A DNA stretch of 46,096 nucleotides from Pinguiococcus pyrenoidosus (GCA_019677205.1 JAAMXY010000227.1:1-46096); one strand, 5' to 3'. Positions 31,665 through 41,540 are shown, counted from the stretch's first letter. The notes: generated by a model not told the origin, from the letters alone. Program-made: numbers and translations.

Positions 31665-32473
31665 CTACCCGCTTCGCCAGCCCTGCGGAATGCACAGAAC
31701 GCATGTTAACCGCGGCAACATTCTCCGCGGGAGAGCAACCTTGAGTACAGGGTGAAGCCCAGTCTGACCTTCTCTCTCCCTGTTGTCCTCCTCTTCCTCT
31801 TCCTCTTCCTCTCCCTCTTCCTCTTCGTGGTCATGCTCGCCCGCCTCATCGCCTGCGCCAGCTGATGATCGGCCCATGGCTTTGACAAAATCCAGCACTG
31901 GATAGCCCCCCGGGAACACTGTCGTAGCCTCGAGCAAATCCTCGGACAGCTTCCCCAGCTCTCTGCGGAGAAAAAACAGTGAGGCTGGTGTGTGTGGGTC
32001 TGGGTGTTTTTGTTTTCTTTCATCACTTTTTTGGCGGGGGCGGGAGAAAGGGGGGTGCAGCAACGATTCTGCACTTTTCGACATACACACCTCGCACAGG
32101 AGGCAATCCGTTGCATAAGGACCTCTCCGAGACTGGGAGCGCGGAAAATCGTGCCGTCGAGGATGTAATAGGCCTTGAGGAGCTGCTTGGCGTCGGGGCC
32201 CGAGCGGTAGAACATGCCGATGCAATGGAGCTGCGGCGCCGATCTGGTCTCGATCATCTCATACTGGATGCCGATCATCGTCCGCAATTGTGCAGCCATC
32301 GCCCGAGGCTCCAGGCCCTGATTGAGGCATTCAGCGGTGTTGGACGCCCTGTCGAAGGCGGGGCATTGGCTGAAGTACAGCAGCGGATGGTGCAATCCGA
32401 ACGCGTTCAGGAAGGCCGGGTCCACCCACGGCAGCAAGAGATCCGAGGCGTCTGCTTGACTTGGAAGGGCCAT
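31665..32473 (-). CDS. MED6: Mediator complex subunit 6
   Basis: Exons 32473-32091 and 31962-31665 (128-nt intron), about 225 aa. MED6 is a head-module subunit of Mediator, linking activators to RNA polymerase II in the nucleus. Conserved features are WVDPAFLNAFGLHHPLLYFS (family: W.D..WL......VL.YFS), FDRASNTAECLN, RTMIGIQYEMI, PQLHCIGMFYRSGPDA and YYILDGTIFRAPSLGEVLMQ (family: YYIi.G.iYqaP.l..v...R). Exon 2 continues with ELGKLSEDLLEA. The last residues are a Glu run encoded by a purine tract followed by an unconserved tail. A further intron starting near 31762 could replace that tail, so the C-terminus is uncertain. Confidence 0.88.
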
Positions 32474-32867
32474 CTCTCTCCATGGCCCTCTCTTTTGTGG
32501 CGCTTCTTTCCCGCTCTCTGTCCCGAAGCTACCTTGGAGGACAGATACAGTTTTTCTTTTTTATAAAACTAAATAATAATATTTATATTCAAGATAATGA
32601 TATATAATTTTCTAAAACTATATGTAAAACTGCAGAACGATACAAGAAGCCATTTTCGGACTCTCCACGTCAAAGGCGGAAATCCTTCGCGCCACAATTG
32701 CCCAACCCAAGTCCATCGGTAGTTGACTTCGTCTCTGGTCCAGTAGGTAGCCGAGAAGGGACTGCTGCCAGCGGTACCTGGGCGTGGACGCCCGCGTCCG
32801 TGCGTCTCTGTCCATCTGTTCGTCCGACTCGAGAGAGGGGTGTACGAAGCCAAGCCAGTCTAGGAAG
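32474..32867. promoter_or_regulatory. Divergent promoter of MED6 and Orai-like genes
   Basis: About 394 nt with a very AT-rich core at 32550-32630 (TAATAATATTTATATTC). No gene is visible. The AT-rich core is the likely nucleosome-poor promoter. Confidence 0.4.
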
Positions 32868-33786
32868 ATGCTCGCTGCGGATAAGCTACTGCTGCAGAGC
32901 TCGCTGAAGCAGAATGCGATTCAGCTGAAGGAGAAAGAGTTCAATCTTCACAACGCCAACTTCAGCAACGTTGGTACAATGGTAGGACGCCGGTTTGTGT
33001 TTTTCTTTCTTTGGGTTGGGTCTTGGCTGTCCTTTATCCGATCCGGGGCCCCAACCTCTCTTCTTCGCGCTTTGCCTATCGATTTCGCAGGCATCAGTCC
33101 TCGCGGGCTTTGCTATGACGGCGTTTATCGAGTTTACGTCGCCGGCCGACGCCTCCAGACCCCTCAAGTGGATCTACTTCACCTGCGTCATGATCTCGCT
33201 GGGCGCCAACATGTTTTGCGTGGTGGTGACGGCCGCTCTGTCCGTGCTGGGCACGGGCCTGGCTCTTCGCGGTCCGGATGGAAGCATGATCACGGCCGTG
33301 GAAGGGATGTACTCGGAGAGGTCGCGGGTGTTCCTCTCCTTCGGTGTCGGCGTCGTGTTTCTTCAGCTCGCGGCGCTCTTCGGGGTGCGTCCTTTGCCGC
33401 TGCTTCCTTTGCCGCTGCTTGCCTGCTCAGGCCGGCGTGACATTCTTGACCTTCTCATCCTGTGGTGGATTCGCTTTGATTTGGCTTGGTCTGTCTCCCA
33501 CCTGCACATCCAGGCGTGGATCCTGATGGACAAGGAGGCGGCGATGGCCTGCACGGTCTTGCTGCTGTACCTGGGCTACTCCACGGCTGCGTCTGTCAAG
33601 CGGATGCAAAAGCGGCTTGACTTTGACGAGGAGGAGGCTGTGGATTTTAGCGATGTCTTCAACGCGGTACAGAACATGATGATGTACACGCCCCATCGCA
33701 TCATGAGTACGGTGCAGAGCACCTTCGATGGCCGTGGCGCGGCGGATGAAGAGGCGGGCCTGCTTCGCTCTGCGGACGGCGAGTAG
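32868..33786 (+). CDS. Orai-like (CRAC) calcium channel protein
   Basis: Exons 32868-32981, 33091-33384 and 33514-33786, about 226 aa. Orai proteins form hexameric store-operated Ca2+ channels in the plasma membrane. The pore-helix signature is visible: NVGTM-ASVLAGFAMTAFIEF aligns with animal SALLSGFAMVAMVEV, and the final Glu corresponds to the Orai1 selectivity-filter E106. Four hydrophobic spans follow the family layout (SVLAGFAMTAFIEF; YFTCVMISLGANMFCVVVTA; VFLSFGVGVVFLQLAALFG; AMACTVLLLYLGYSTAA), with a charged N-terminal helix (LKQNAIQLKEKEF) and a cytosolic C-terminal helix. Intron 2 (33385-33513) is 129 nt, a multiple of three, with no stop. It was recognised by its splice sites and its Pro/Leu-rich, non-conserved translation. 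Confidence 0.8.
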
Positions 33787-34144
33787 CTGTCCCAGATGGA
33801 CCGTACCCCTTGTGGCGATCGTCACTCAGGCGGTATGGAAGCAAGCCGTCGATGCAAAAACACATCTTGGAGAGCGTCCTGTCCGTGCGTCTTGTCTTGG
33901 CGTGAGGTTTGTTTGACCAACGATACACAAGAACGGGAGTTTCGTTCGGATGTGCTTCCACCGGGCCCGCCAGTCCGAGGCAGCCCGCCCCTCCAAGCGC
34001 GCGGGCCGCAGCAAAGCCTAGGTCACACATGCCTGCGTTGAGTTCAGCAAAACTTACAAAAACGTAGAAAACGTACAAAACTCCCGCGTGGCGGTCAGCG
34101 AGGGGGACTGGGAATGGGTATCTACAGATAGCGCCAGCTTCGCC
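33787..34144. other. Convergent 3' region, Orai-like and GNAT genes
   Basis: About 358 nt with no gene visible. Confidence 0.5.
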
Positions 34145-35073
34145 CTAGCTATCCACCTTCTTCCACATCAGATGATAGCGCTTCATCGCATACACGGGGT
34201 CGAGCAGACCCATCTGGCCTGCAAAGGACAGGACCTTGGGCGTCTGCGGCAGGATCTCAAAGCCCGCCTTCTCGTACAGCGCGACAGCGCCCGTGTTCTC
34301 CACTTCAACATGAAGCAGCAGCTCGCGAATCCCCTTCTTCGCCGCCAGCAGCTCCGAGCTGCGCAGCAGATCCGTCGCGACCCCCAATCTACGGAAGGTG
34401 CTCGCCACGGCCATCTCGGTGAGGTACCAGGTGTCGATGGGGTCGTCCGGGTTGGCCTTGGAGAAGCCCTGCAGGCTGTGGCAGCTCAGCTCCAGGTTGC
34501 CCATGAGCGTCTCCCTCCGCACCGGCGCAAGCGCGTCTTCGTCCCGGGTGGCGACAAGGATGTACGTGCCTTTCCGGAAGAATCGCCGGCGCATCGACGC
34601 CACCAGGTTCTCAAAGATGGTGTCGTACGTGCGCGAAGGGATCTTCGTCGGCACAATATTGCGGAAAATTTTCAAGCGGTGCTCCGCCAAGGGACCCAAA
34701 TCGTCCAGAGACGCCACCCGCATGGTCCGTCCGGGCGCCGCGGCCACGACACGACTTGCCGCATCCAAGCCAGGCGGCGCCGATACGGCATTCGCGTCCG
34801 CCGCCGGCGGCGCGGCCTGAGGAAAAGGGTGGAAAAAGCCATTGGGACCAAGCTCTCGTCCCACGTTTCCGCTGCCAAGCGTACCGCCTTGCTCCGTTCG
34901 ATGGCCTGGAGCCACGCTGGGGGCAGCGCGGAGCCGCTCACGTGCTGCTCCGTGGCGATTCTTGCCGGCGGCCGCGGCGCGACAAAGCCGGCGGCGGCGC
35001 AGCAGAGACTCAGGGCCACGACGTGGCGCAGGAGCCATGCCGCTCGGGGCCCCTGGCGAGCGCCAGAGACCAT
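34145..35073 (-). CDS. Plastid-targeted GNAT-family N-acetyltransferase
   Basis: Exons 35073-34885 and 34816-34145 (68-nt intron), about 286 aa. The leader (LLRHVVALSLCCAAAGFVAP followed by RPPAR) is a signal peptide ending in a GFVAP junction and basic residues, a complex-plastid presequence. The acetyltransferase core has YLTEMAVASTFRRLGVATDL, where RRLGVA is the acetyl-CoA pyrophosphate-binding motif (Q/R-x-x-G-x-G/A), then ELLLHVEVENTGAVALYEKA and GFEIL, the typical beta-5/alpha-4 region. The family acetylates protein N-termini, lysines or small amines; plastid GNATs of plants do both N-terminal and lysine acetylation. The substrate here is not predictable. In-frame ATGs further upstream (35274, 35160) would bury the signal peptide and are rejected. 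Confidence 0.85.
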
Positions 35074-35371
35074 GGCTGCGCAAGGGGACTGGGAGAGAAG
35101 CGGCGAGAGGGCCGCAGCGGCGCAGCACTCGCACTCGGGCGCTCTCTCTTCAGCCGGCATTGATGATGTACGTGCTTGGATACTGCTGGCGAGTTGTATG
35201 GCGGGATTGGTGACATGTACTCCCGGGATACTTGAGTACTCCGGGGTAGGGGCGAGAAGGGCAACACCGGTCATGCGATACGGTCATATGTTTGGTCCAT
35301 TGTGGTCAACGTGGAAAGATCAAAGTAGGAAGCCGTAGGAAGGCAGAAATCGTTCTTTCTCTCTCTTTGTT

Positions 35372-35411
<40 letters not shown>

Positions 35412-35970
35412 TGTGTGTGTGTGTGCGTGTGAGTATATCATCATCATAATTTCTCCGTGGGCGTGAAACTTGTTCGACCGCAGAAGCAAGACGGGCCACG
35501 CACATTGGCGTGAGAAAGCGAGAGATTAAGAGTAGAGGGGGCGGTGTCCAATGTCCAGGTTTGCTCCGGTTGTCGGAGTCCACCCAATCCCACACTTCCG
35601 TACAGTGCATACATTGAACACAGCACCACCTATATACTGTAGTAGCTAGAGGCAAAAGTTCCCCTCCCCGGACCCAAATCCCCTTCCACCGGACCAGCTG
35701 CCGGGAACTCTTCCACCCGACCTGTTACCTGGCCTGGAGCCTGGAGCAGTGGGACGAAACGTTCGTCCCAGTAGACGGCTGCGGCTGCAAAGCCGCTGTC
35801 CCGCACGAAACTTGGTGCGCCTTTGGCTGCGTTGCTGAAACGACCAGCGGTGGCTCGCCCGATGGCTCTTGATTGCGGGAGTTCGGGCTGGATGCTCTCA
35901 AGTTGGATGTGGCCACAGTGGTCCTGATGGACACGCCGCGTCAAGTGTAGACGGCGAACAGTGAGAAAGC
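35074..35970. promoter_or_regulatory. Divergent region between GNAT and PACRG genes with CT/GT microsatellites
   Basis: An uninterrupted (CT)n at 35373-35408 is followed by (GT)n at 35410-35430. No gene is convincingly visible. The short open frame at 35630-35944 (-) has no recognisable domain. Confidence 0.5.
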
Positions 35971-37185
35971 ATGAGGGCGGTCGATATTCGCGTCAATCCA
36001 CGGCCCGTCCGGCACTCCGAGACCGGCTCGCCCTTCGACGCCACCGTCATCAATGAGAAGGTACGTCGATCTTCAGTTTCACATGCCTTTGCAGCTTTCC
36101 CTTCGGGGCATGTTCTTGCTGGCTTCAGAAGCTCCGCAAGCCAGGAGAGACACGAGCTCTCAACGAAGCTGCGCCCTCGCCACAAAGCTTCGCCAGCCTG
36201 CACCTGATCACCCCATGCGCCTGACAGCCAGCAAGAAGAAGCTGCCGTACTTCCGTAAGAAAACGTGGCGGAAAGGGACTCATCCTCTCCTCTCCTCTCC
36301 TCTCCTCTCCTTCCCTTCTCTGTCAATCCTTGCCTCTGCCTACCTCTATCTTGAAATCCTTAGCAACGCGCCGGAGGCCACGAGACCATTCCCGCGCCCG
36401 AGATTGACGTGTCGGCCTTCAGCCTGAGCAAGGCCACCACGAAGCCGGAGGGCAAGAAGTTCCTGAAGAAGCACTCGGGCTTCGGCGGGACTCTGCGGCC
36501 CAAGTCGACCCGAGGGCCTCTGACGACTCCACCGGAGCCCAAGTGCCTCCGGCTGGCCTTCGCTGCCTTCAAGGAGCGGCCCAACCCGCCCAATACCGAG
36601 TTCCGGCGCTTCTATGAGCGAGGCGACCTGCCCATCCAAGTGAACCATGGCGGCGTCCACAACCGCATTGCGTGGAAAGTGCACGTGGAGAAGCTGGACT
36701 ACCACCACTACCTGCCCATCTTCTTCGACGGGCTGCGGGAGGTGGAGGAGCCCTACGCCTTCCTGGCCGAGCAGGGCGTGTACGACATGATGCAGCCGCC
36801 GCAGTGCCAGAAGGTGCTGCCCGTCATCCCGCAGCTCATCATCCCGCTCAAGACGGCGCTCAACACGAGAGTCCGGCCCGTCATCGTCAAGGTGCTCAAG
36901 GTGCTGCAGCACCTCGTGGTCTGCGACCAGGGCGAGAACGGAGAGCCGGGCCTGATCGGCCAGGCCCTCGTGCCGTACTACCGCCAGATCCTGCCCATCG
37001 TGAACATCTTCGTCCGCGACAACTCCAACCTGGGAGACTGCATCGACTACGGGCAGCAGAAGCGGGACAACCTCGGCGACCTCACCATGCAGACGCTGGA
37101 GGCCTTCGAGCTCAATGGCGGCGAGGACGCCTTCATCAACATCAAGTATCTTGTGCCCGTGTACCAGTCCGTCGTGTACACGTAG
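35971..37185 (+). CDS. PACRG: PACRG (parkin co-regulated gene) ciliary protein
   Basis: Simplest model: exons 35971-36060 and 36364-37185, about 303 aa. An extra small exon between 36130 and 36255 cannot be excluded, since CAG and GTAAGA sites exist there. PACRG is an inner-junction protein tying A- and B-tubules of axonemal doublets. Its presence implies a flagellated life stage. Similarity covers the whole C-terminal 200 residues: [109 protein letters not shown] and [16 protein letters not shown]. The N-terminal 90 residues (Pro/Lys-rich, with [17 protein letters not shown]) are variable, as in homologues. The stop is only 60 nt from the convergent RNase Z gene. Confidence 0.93.
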
Positions 37186-37245
37186 GTGACATCACCAGGA
37201 AAGCGACCGAGGCAACAACAAAGCAAAACCACTGGGGGTATTTCT

Positions 37246-39024
37246 TTACTCAAAGTCACCGATATCTTCAAAGGCGCTCAAGGTGTCATTCTTGTCGAGC
37301 GCCTGGAACCGACTCTGGAAGATGAGCTCCTCACCATCTCCCACGGTCTTGTCAAGGTCCTCCGGCAGCACGGGGATCCGCATCATATCGTAGGACGCCA
37401 ACACTCGATTTCCGGCCAGGCCGGACGTCCTCCGCGCTTGCTCCTCGATGTACGCCATCACGTTGACGTTGTTCACGCTGGAGCTGCCCGCATACCTCGG
37501 CGAAAAGTGCGTCAAGAGGAGCCTCCGAGCTCCGAAGGCTTTGGCCGTGCGTCCCGTCATCGCAGGCGTCGAGTGCCCCTTGCGCTTCGTGTCCGCCTCG
37601 AAGGCCGCCTCGGCCATGTTCATATCCCAGGGCATCTGGCAGTTCGTGGCCTCGTGGATGAGAATGTCGCAGCTCGGCCTCGACGAGGCCTGCCTCGGCA
37701 CCAGACGCAGCCCCTTGGCGTCCTGCGAAGGCCGCCGCCCTGTCGTGTCCTGCAGGGGCCGCAGCCCATCCACCAGGAGGGGCGCCAGCAGGCTCGCATC
37801 GGCCGTGTCCCCGCAAATCACCACGCGGCGGCCCCTCGTCGGCGCCTCGACGGCGTCGCTGTAGCTGATCTTCGAGCCGTCGGGGAAGGTGTACGCCTGC
37901 CCGGGCTGCAAGTCCTTGATGACGCGCACCTCTCGAAACGGGTCCCTCCCCGTCGCCTTGGCCAGGTCATCCTTGTGCTTCTGCACCAACGGAAGCACCA
38001 CGTCGGACTTGAGGCGCCCAGGCCGCTCGGCCTCCCGGATCACGTAGCCCACCGTGGGCACCGTGTGCGCCATGGGTGCGGCCCACAGGGTGCGATCCTC
38101 ATCTTCTCCCAAATAGAAGATGCCTCTCTCATCCGGAAAGATATCTCTGCCGCCCGGGAGCTCTCCGAAGCGCTTGTCCGGCGCGATCTTGATCTTCTTC
38201 TCCGTGGGCACGTATCTCGGCGCCCGCAGCGGCATGGGCACGCCCTTCAGCTCGTGCACCACGTAGGCGCGGGTGATGCGCGAGTACGTCAACTGCAGCG
38301 CCGCCCTCAGATATGCGCGCAGCCCCTCGGGCCCGTAGACCTCCACGGGCGGGTCGCGCACCCCGGCCTGGCCCATGAAGCACAGCACGCCCACGAGGCC
38401 CAGCACGTGATCTCCGTGGGCATGCGTGATGAAGATCTTCTTGATGGTGCGGGGGCGGAAGTCCACGCGCTGGATCTGCATCTGGATGCCCTCCCCGGCA
38501 TCGAAGATGTACGTGGAGCCCGGCATCTCCAGCGCCACGCTCTGCGTGAAGCGACTCAGGCTGGGCACGCAGCTGGCCGTGCCCAGAAACACGAGGCTCC
38601 AGTCGGTGTTGGGCAGGTTCCGGATGAACTTGCTGCGGTCCACGCCTTTCTCCGGCGTGCCCTCGGCCCTCTGCGCCGGCTCGCTCGCCAGGGGCTGCAC
38701 GCGGAGCTTCTGGAAGTCCATCGTCTTCGCGGAGATCTCCACATGATTGTCACCAGCCAGGTTGACGGGGCCCTTCTCCTCGATGGCGGAGATCAGCTCC
38801 TTCTTGCGCAGGTTCTTGGGCTGGCCACCTAGCGCCTTGAGGCGCTGGCGCAGCTCGACTACAGTCAGCTTGTCCAGCGGCGGCTCTACGCCGTTGTCTA
38901 TGGGCTGATTGACGCTCTGCAGCCGAAAGTCTCGCCTTGCAGCGGCTATTCTATACGGAGCCAGACTGCGCAGCGGCCGCAGCCACAGGCTCAGGCACAC
39001 CACCCCCAACGCCGCCCTGTACAT
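37246..39024 (-). CDS. SAP-domain RNase Z (tRNA 3'-processing endonuclease), plastid-type leader
   Basis: Single exon, 592 aa from ATG at 39024. RNase Z cleaves tRNA precursors 3' of the discriminator base. The metallo-beta-lactamase core is clear: SLVFLGTASCVPSLSR, TYIFDAGEG, the Zn-binding ITHAHGDHVLGL (HxHxDH), CGDTAD, DILIHEATN, and LLLTHFSPRY (motif V). Before it, about residues 48-90 (LDKLTVVELRQRLKALGGQP ... KKELISAIE) form a SAP motif, a helix-turn-helix that binds DNA/RNA. The N-terminus (MYRAALGVVCLSLWLRPLRS then LAPYR) fits a signal plus plastid transit peptide. A large insert in the middle (about 290-470) is unrecognised. Upstream in-frame ATG at 39183 is rejected because it buries the hydrophobic leader. 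Confidence 0.9.
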   Translation of the reverse strand: MYRAALGVVCLSLWLRPLRSLAPYRIAAARRDFRLQSVNQPIDNGVEPPLDKLTVVELRQRLKALGGQPKNLRKKELISAIEEKGPVNLAGDNHVEISAKTMDFQKLRVQPLASEPAQRAEGTPEKGVDRSKFIRNLPNTDWSLVFLGTASCVPSLSRFTQSVALEMPGSTYIFDAGEGIQMQIQRVDFRPRTIKKIFITHAHGDHVLGLVGVLCFMGQAGVRDPPVEVYGPEGLRAYLRAALQLTYSRITRAYVVHELKGVPMPLRAPRYVPTEKKIKIAPDKRFGELPGGRDIFPDERGIFYLGEDEDRTLWAAPMAHTVPTVGYVIREAERPGRLKSDVVLPLVQKHKDDLAKATGRDPFREVRVIKDLQPGQAYTFPDGSKISYSDAVEAPTRGRRVVICGDTADASLLAPLLVDGLRPLQDTTGRRPSQDAKGLRLVPRQASSRPSCDILIHEATNCQMPWDMNMAEAAFEADTKRKGHSTPAMTGRTAKAFGARRLLLTHFSPRYAGSSSVNNVNVMAYIEEQARRTSGLAGNRVLASYDMMRIPVLPEDLDKTVGDGEELIFQSRFQALDKNDTLSAFEDIGDFE

Positions 39025-39730
39025 GCTGATGCGTCGGCGCGCCACCCTTTCGCTCGGCAACTGTGGCGCGGGCCTTCTCTCAACTTGCCGTTGGTACCTC
39101 TTGCCGAGTTTCAAAGGGTACTGCAGTACCGCGGGGCGGGATACAACAGGAGACAGGAGACAGTACAGTGTGACGGACGGCAAGGTTCGCGGCCGATTTC
39201 AAGGTGGGTTGTTTTCGTGCTTTCGTTCCGCCGAGGAGCCGGGCCTCCCTTTCCTGCCGGTTTCACCGCAGGCGGGCCGTGCCGTCGTCCACAGCAGGTT
39301 GCGGCTGAAGGACCTGTCCGAGGCTTCCGCAGTGTCGAGAGAGACCGGTCCAAACATCCTGGTCCACTTCGCGTGTCCTATCCTTCAAGCGTGGCAAGCC
39401 CCTTTCTGCTCACGCCCCGTCTCACAAGATCAGCAGAGGATTCCCCGAGCGGGCGGAGAAGCCTTGACCTACGCAGTCTATTGGAACAAACCAGCAGCGC
39501 ATCAACAACGCCCGAGGCGCCGACCAATCCAACGGTGCTGGTTGACAAGCCGCTCGAGCTATCATCCGATACTTGTCCACTCTCGAGTTGTCATCGACAC
39601 ATACATATGCAATCACAAACAGATGCCAAGCCCCTCATACTTTCCCCTCATACTTTCTCATGTGCCAGAAGAAAACCTCTCCCAACGTCAAGCTCTTTGT
39701 AGACTTCGCGTGCCAGCGCCTTGCTCCAGC
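39025..39730. other. RNase Z upstream region and conserved downstream block of GT47 gene 1
   Basis: From 39154 onward the sequence is near-identical to 43442-44007, so it is part of the duplicated block. It stays open over long stretches on both strands (for example a 200-residue frame and an 80-residue antisense frame), but no domain is recognised. A 13-bp CATACTTTCCCCT direct duplication near 39640 distinguishes this copy. Confidence 0.55.
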
Positions 39731-41222
39731 TCAGCTCGACGGCACTGCCTGCCCTTTCAGGTGGTCGGCGAACTCCCGCAGCACAGATGCCACGACGTTC
39801 GACGCCCCGTACTTCTCCCACTTGCCCATGTCTGCGTCCATGGGCCGCTCCGCATCCCAATACAGCATCCGCGGAATGAATCGCAAAATGTTGCCCTGGA
39901 TCTCTCGTACCCGCTTCTGGCTCACGCGGGACGGGAGAGACACGGCGTCGGCTTCGTCCTCCGCGAACAGCGCCAGATCCTGTATCCAAGCTTCGTCGCC
40001 GTCCTGCGCAAAGAAGCGGCTATATGCTTTCGCAGGCATCACCTTCGACTGGCCCTGGTGGTGTGCGGCGAAGGGCCCTTGGCCAAACAGGATCGGAATG
40101 CAGCCTGTCAGCCACGAGTCGAACATCCCGCGGCGCGTGGGCGTGTCTCCAGCGGGATGGATGGAGAACGTGTAGTTAAGGTACGTGAGGGCGATGCCGG
40201 GATACGCTCTCGCGATCTCATCCGTGACTATCTCGTGGGTACAAACGCTGCTTTCCTCGCACGCCAGGACGAGCGGCCTGCGAAACTCGTGCCGCCCGGT
40301 CGAACCGGCTGCGAGGAGCGCCCCAGGCTCCCGTCCATCCCGGGTCGCCCTCCGGACGATTTCCAACCATCGATCCACGTCTCGGTCAGAGGTTGGATGG
40401 AAGAAGGTGGGGTAGGGCACCGCCAAGGCGTGCTCCGAGTTCTCTTCGATGGTCGTGAACATCATTTCCGTCCAGGGATACTCTTTCGTATGCCGAATGA
40501 AGCCCCGCAGGTGCGGGCGGGAGCAGGCTAAGAGGAAGTTCCTGCCTTGGTGCTCGTTCCAGTACGGACTCTCCACCAGCAGCCTCTCCTGCTCCGTGAC
40601 GTACCGCCAGCGCTCCTTCAACTTCTCCTCCGCATCGCTGTTAGGTTTGATCAGCCGAAGCAGAAGTTCGTAGTGAATGCCCAGCAGGAAGGCATCTGCT
40701 TCATCGGGGTCGTCCACCAGGCAGTTGGCGATCACGTAGCTGGTGATCTGCAACGGAGACGAGTACTGCGGCGAGGCCCAGAACACTAGGCCGCTGTCCG
40801 GGAGAGCGTCCCGCTTCGCGCCCTTGCCGCCGTCTTCAACAATGAAGTCGCAGATGTCCGGCATGGACATCACCGAGCTGCACGGCGAGCCAGACCAAGC
40901 GTAGCCACCAGGAGGCTGCCAAGGCTCCCGAACCAGGGTCCAACGGGGTGTCCCTCCCGAGGCGTTGGCGGGAAAGAAATCGCCGACAGGTGGCACTTCG
41001 TGTATCGCGAAGCGGAGGCCGCCACACAGCGCGTCCCGCCGCTGCTGCTCGTCACCCAGCGCAACTTGGAGGGAAAGCGCCAGGGCGACGACACGTCCGC
41101 CGGATACCGCCATGAGAGGCCCACACAGGCGCTGGACCTCTGGGCCTTCGGAAGCGCTCAAAGAACATTTTCTGGGCCAACGCGGACAGACACGAAGACA
41201 GCTCCGGACGACACGCACGAGA
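39154..41222. repeat. Duplicated block, copy A (matches 43442-45500)
   Basis: Both edges were located by eye: CAGGAGACAGTACAGTGTGA at the left and GACAGACACGAAGACAGCTC ... CACGAGA at the right. The block contains a whole GT47 gene plus about 0.58 kb of 3' flank. The 3' flank and C-terminal coding half are nearly identical to copy B. Confidence 0.9.
39731..41113 (-). CDS. Exostosin-like (GT47) glycosyltransferase, copy 1
   Basis: Single exon, 460 aa from ATG at 41113, chosen because it yields a signal anchor (VVALALSLQVALG). Upstream ATG at 41218 adds an unconserved Arg/Cys stretch. Exostosin features: QITSYVIANCLVDDPDEADA, NEHQGRNFLLACSRPHLRG, ALLAAGSTGRHEFRRPLVLA and the nucleotide-sugar/acidic core YLNYTFSIHPAGDTPTRRGM followed by FDSWLTGCIPILFG, equivalent to the SRRLFEA...GCVPVI motif of GT47. 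These Golgi enzymes add sugars to cell-wall or scale polysaccharides and glycoproteins; donor and acceptor are unknown. It is the first of three tandem paralogues on this strand and nearly identical to copy 3 in its C-terminal half. Confidence 0.85.
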   Translation of the reverse strand: MAVSGGRVVALALSLQVALGDEQQRRDALCGGLRFAIHEVPPVGDFFPANASGGTPRWTLVREPWQPPGGYAWSGSPCSSVMSMPDICDFIVEDGGKGAKRDALPDSGLVFWASPQYSSPLQITSYVIANCLVDDPDEADAFLLGIHYELLLRLIKPNSDAEEKLKERWRYVTEQERLLVESPYWNEHQGRNFLLACSRPHLRGFIRHTKEYPWTEMMFTTIEENSEHALAVPYPTFFHPTSDRDVDRWLEIVRRATRDGREPGALLAAGSTGRHEFRRPLVLACEESSVCTHEIVTDEIARAYPGIALTYLNYTFSIHPAGDTPTRRGMFDSWLTGCIPILFGQGPFAAHHQGQSKVMPAKAYSRFFAQDGDEAWIQDLALFAEDEADAVSLPSRVSQKRVREIQGNILRFIPRMLYWDAERPMDADMGKWEKYGASNVVASVLREFADHLKGQAVPSS

Positions 41223-41540
41223 AGCCACGTCGGAACATCCGTCCGTTCGATGATGGAAGATCATCTGAAGTGGCGATGCCAACTGTCGATTCTTGTCTTC
41301 CATTGAGAGCAGCGTGTCGAGATTGCATGGTGTGGCGCGGTGGCGCGCGGCGCGCGCATGGGAGAACTCTCGGTGCGGTGACGGTCAAGAGAACATGCGG
41401 CTGCGACAGCAGCGTTCAGGGAGGGAAGACGAAGCGTGGCACCTCGCGCGTGCTCCGACAATCTCGTGTTGTAGTTTCTTCAAATCTTGGCGAAGCATGC
41501 TGCCTCCCCTGGGTTCATCCGCTTGCGCGTCCCTCCGAAT
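41223..41540. other. Spacer between GT47 genes 1 and 2
   Basis: About 318 nt with no gene visible. It is the presumed 3' flank of gene 2 and upstream region of gene 1, and is not shared with the corresponding region beyond 45500. Confidence 0.5.

Noticed and set aside
34145-35274. Longer GNAT frame starting at 35274
   Set aside because: It would bury the clear signal peptide/GFVAP leader that begins at 35073.
36061-36363. Extra PACRG exon ending at the GTAAGA at 36256
   Set aside because: Most candidate acceptors give a stop or the wrong phase. Only a 27-nt exon would fit, so the two-exon model is kept with a note.
37186-38832. 548-codon forward open frame
   Set aside because: It is exactly antisense to the RNase Z gene, whose motifs are unmistakable. 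High GC keeps the opposite strand open.
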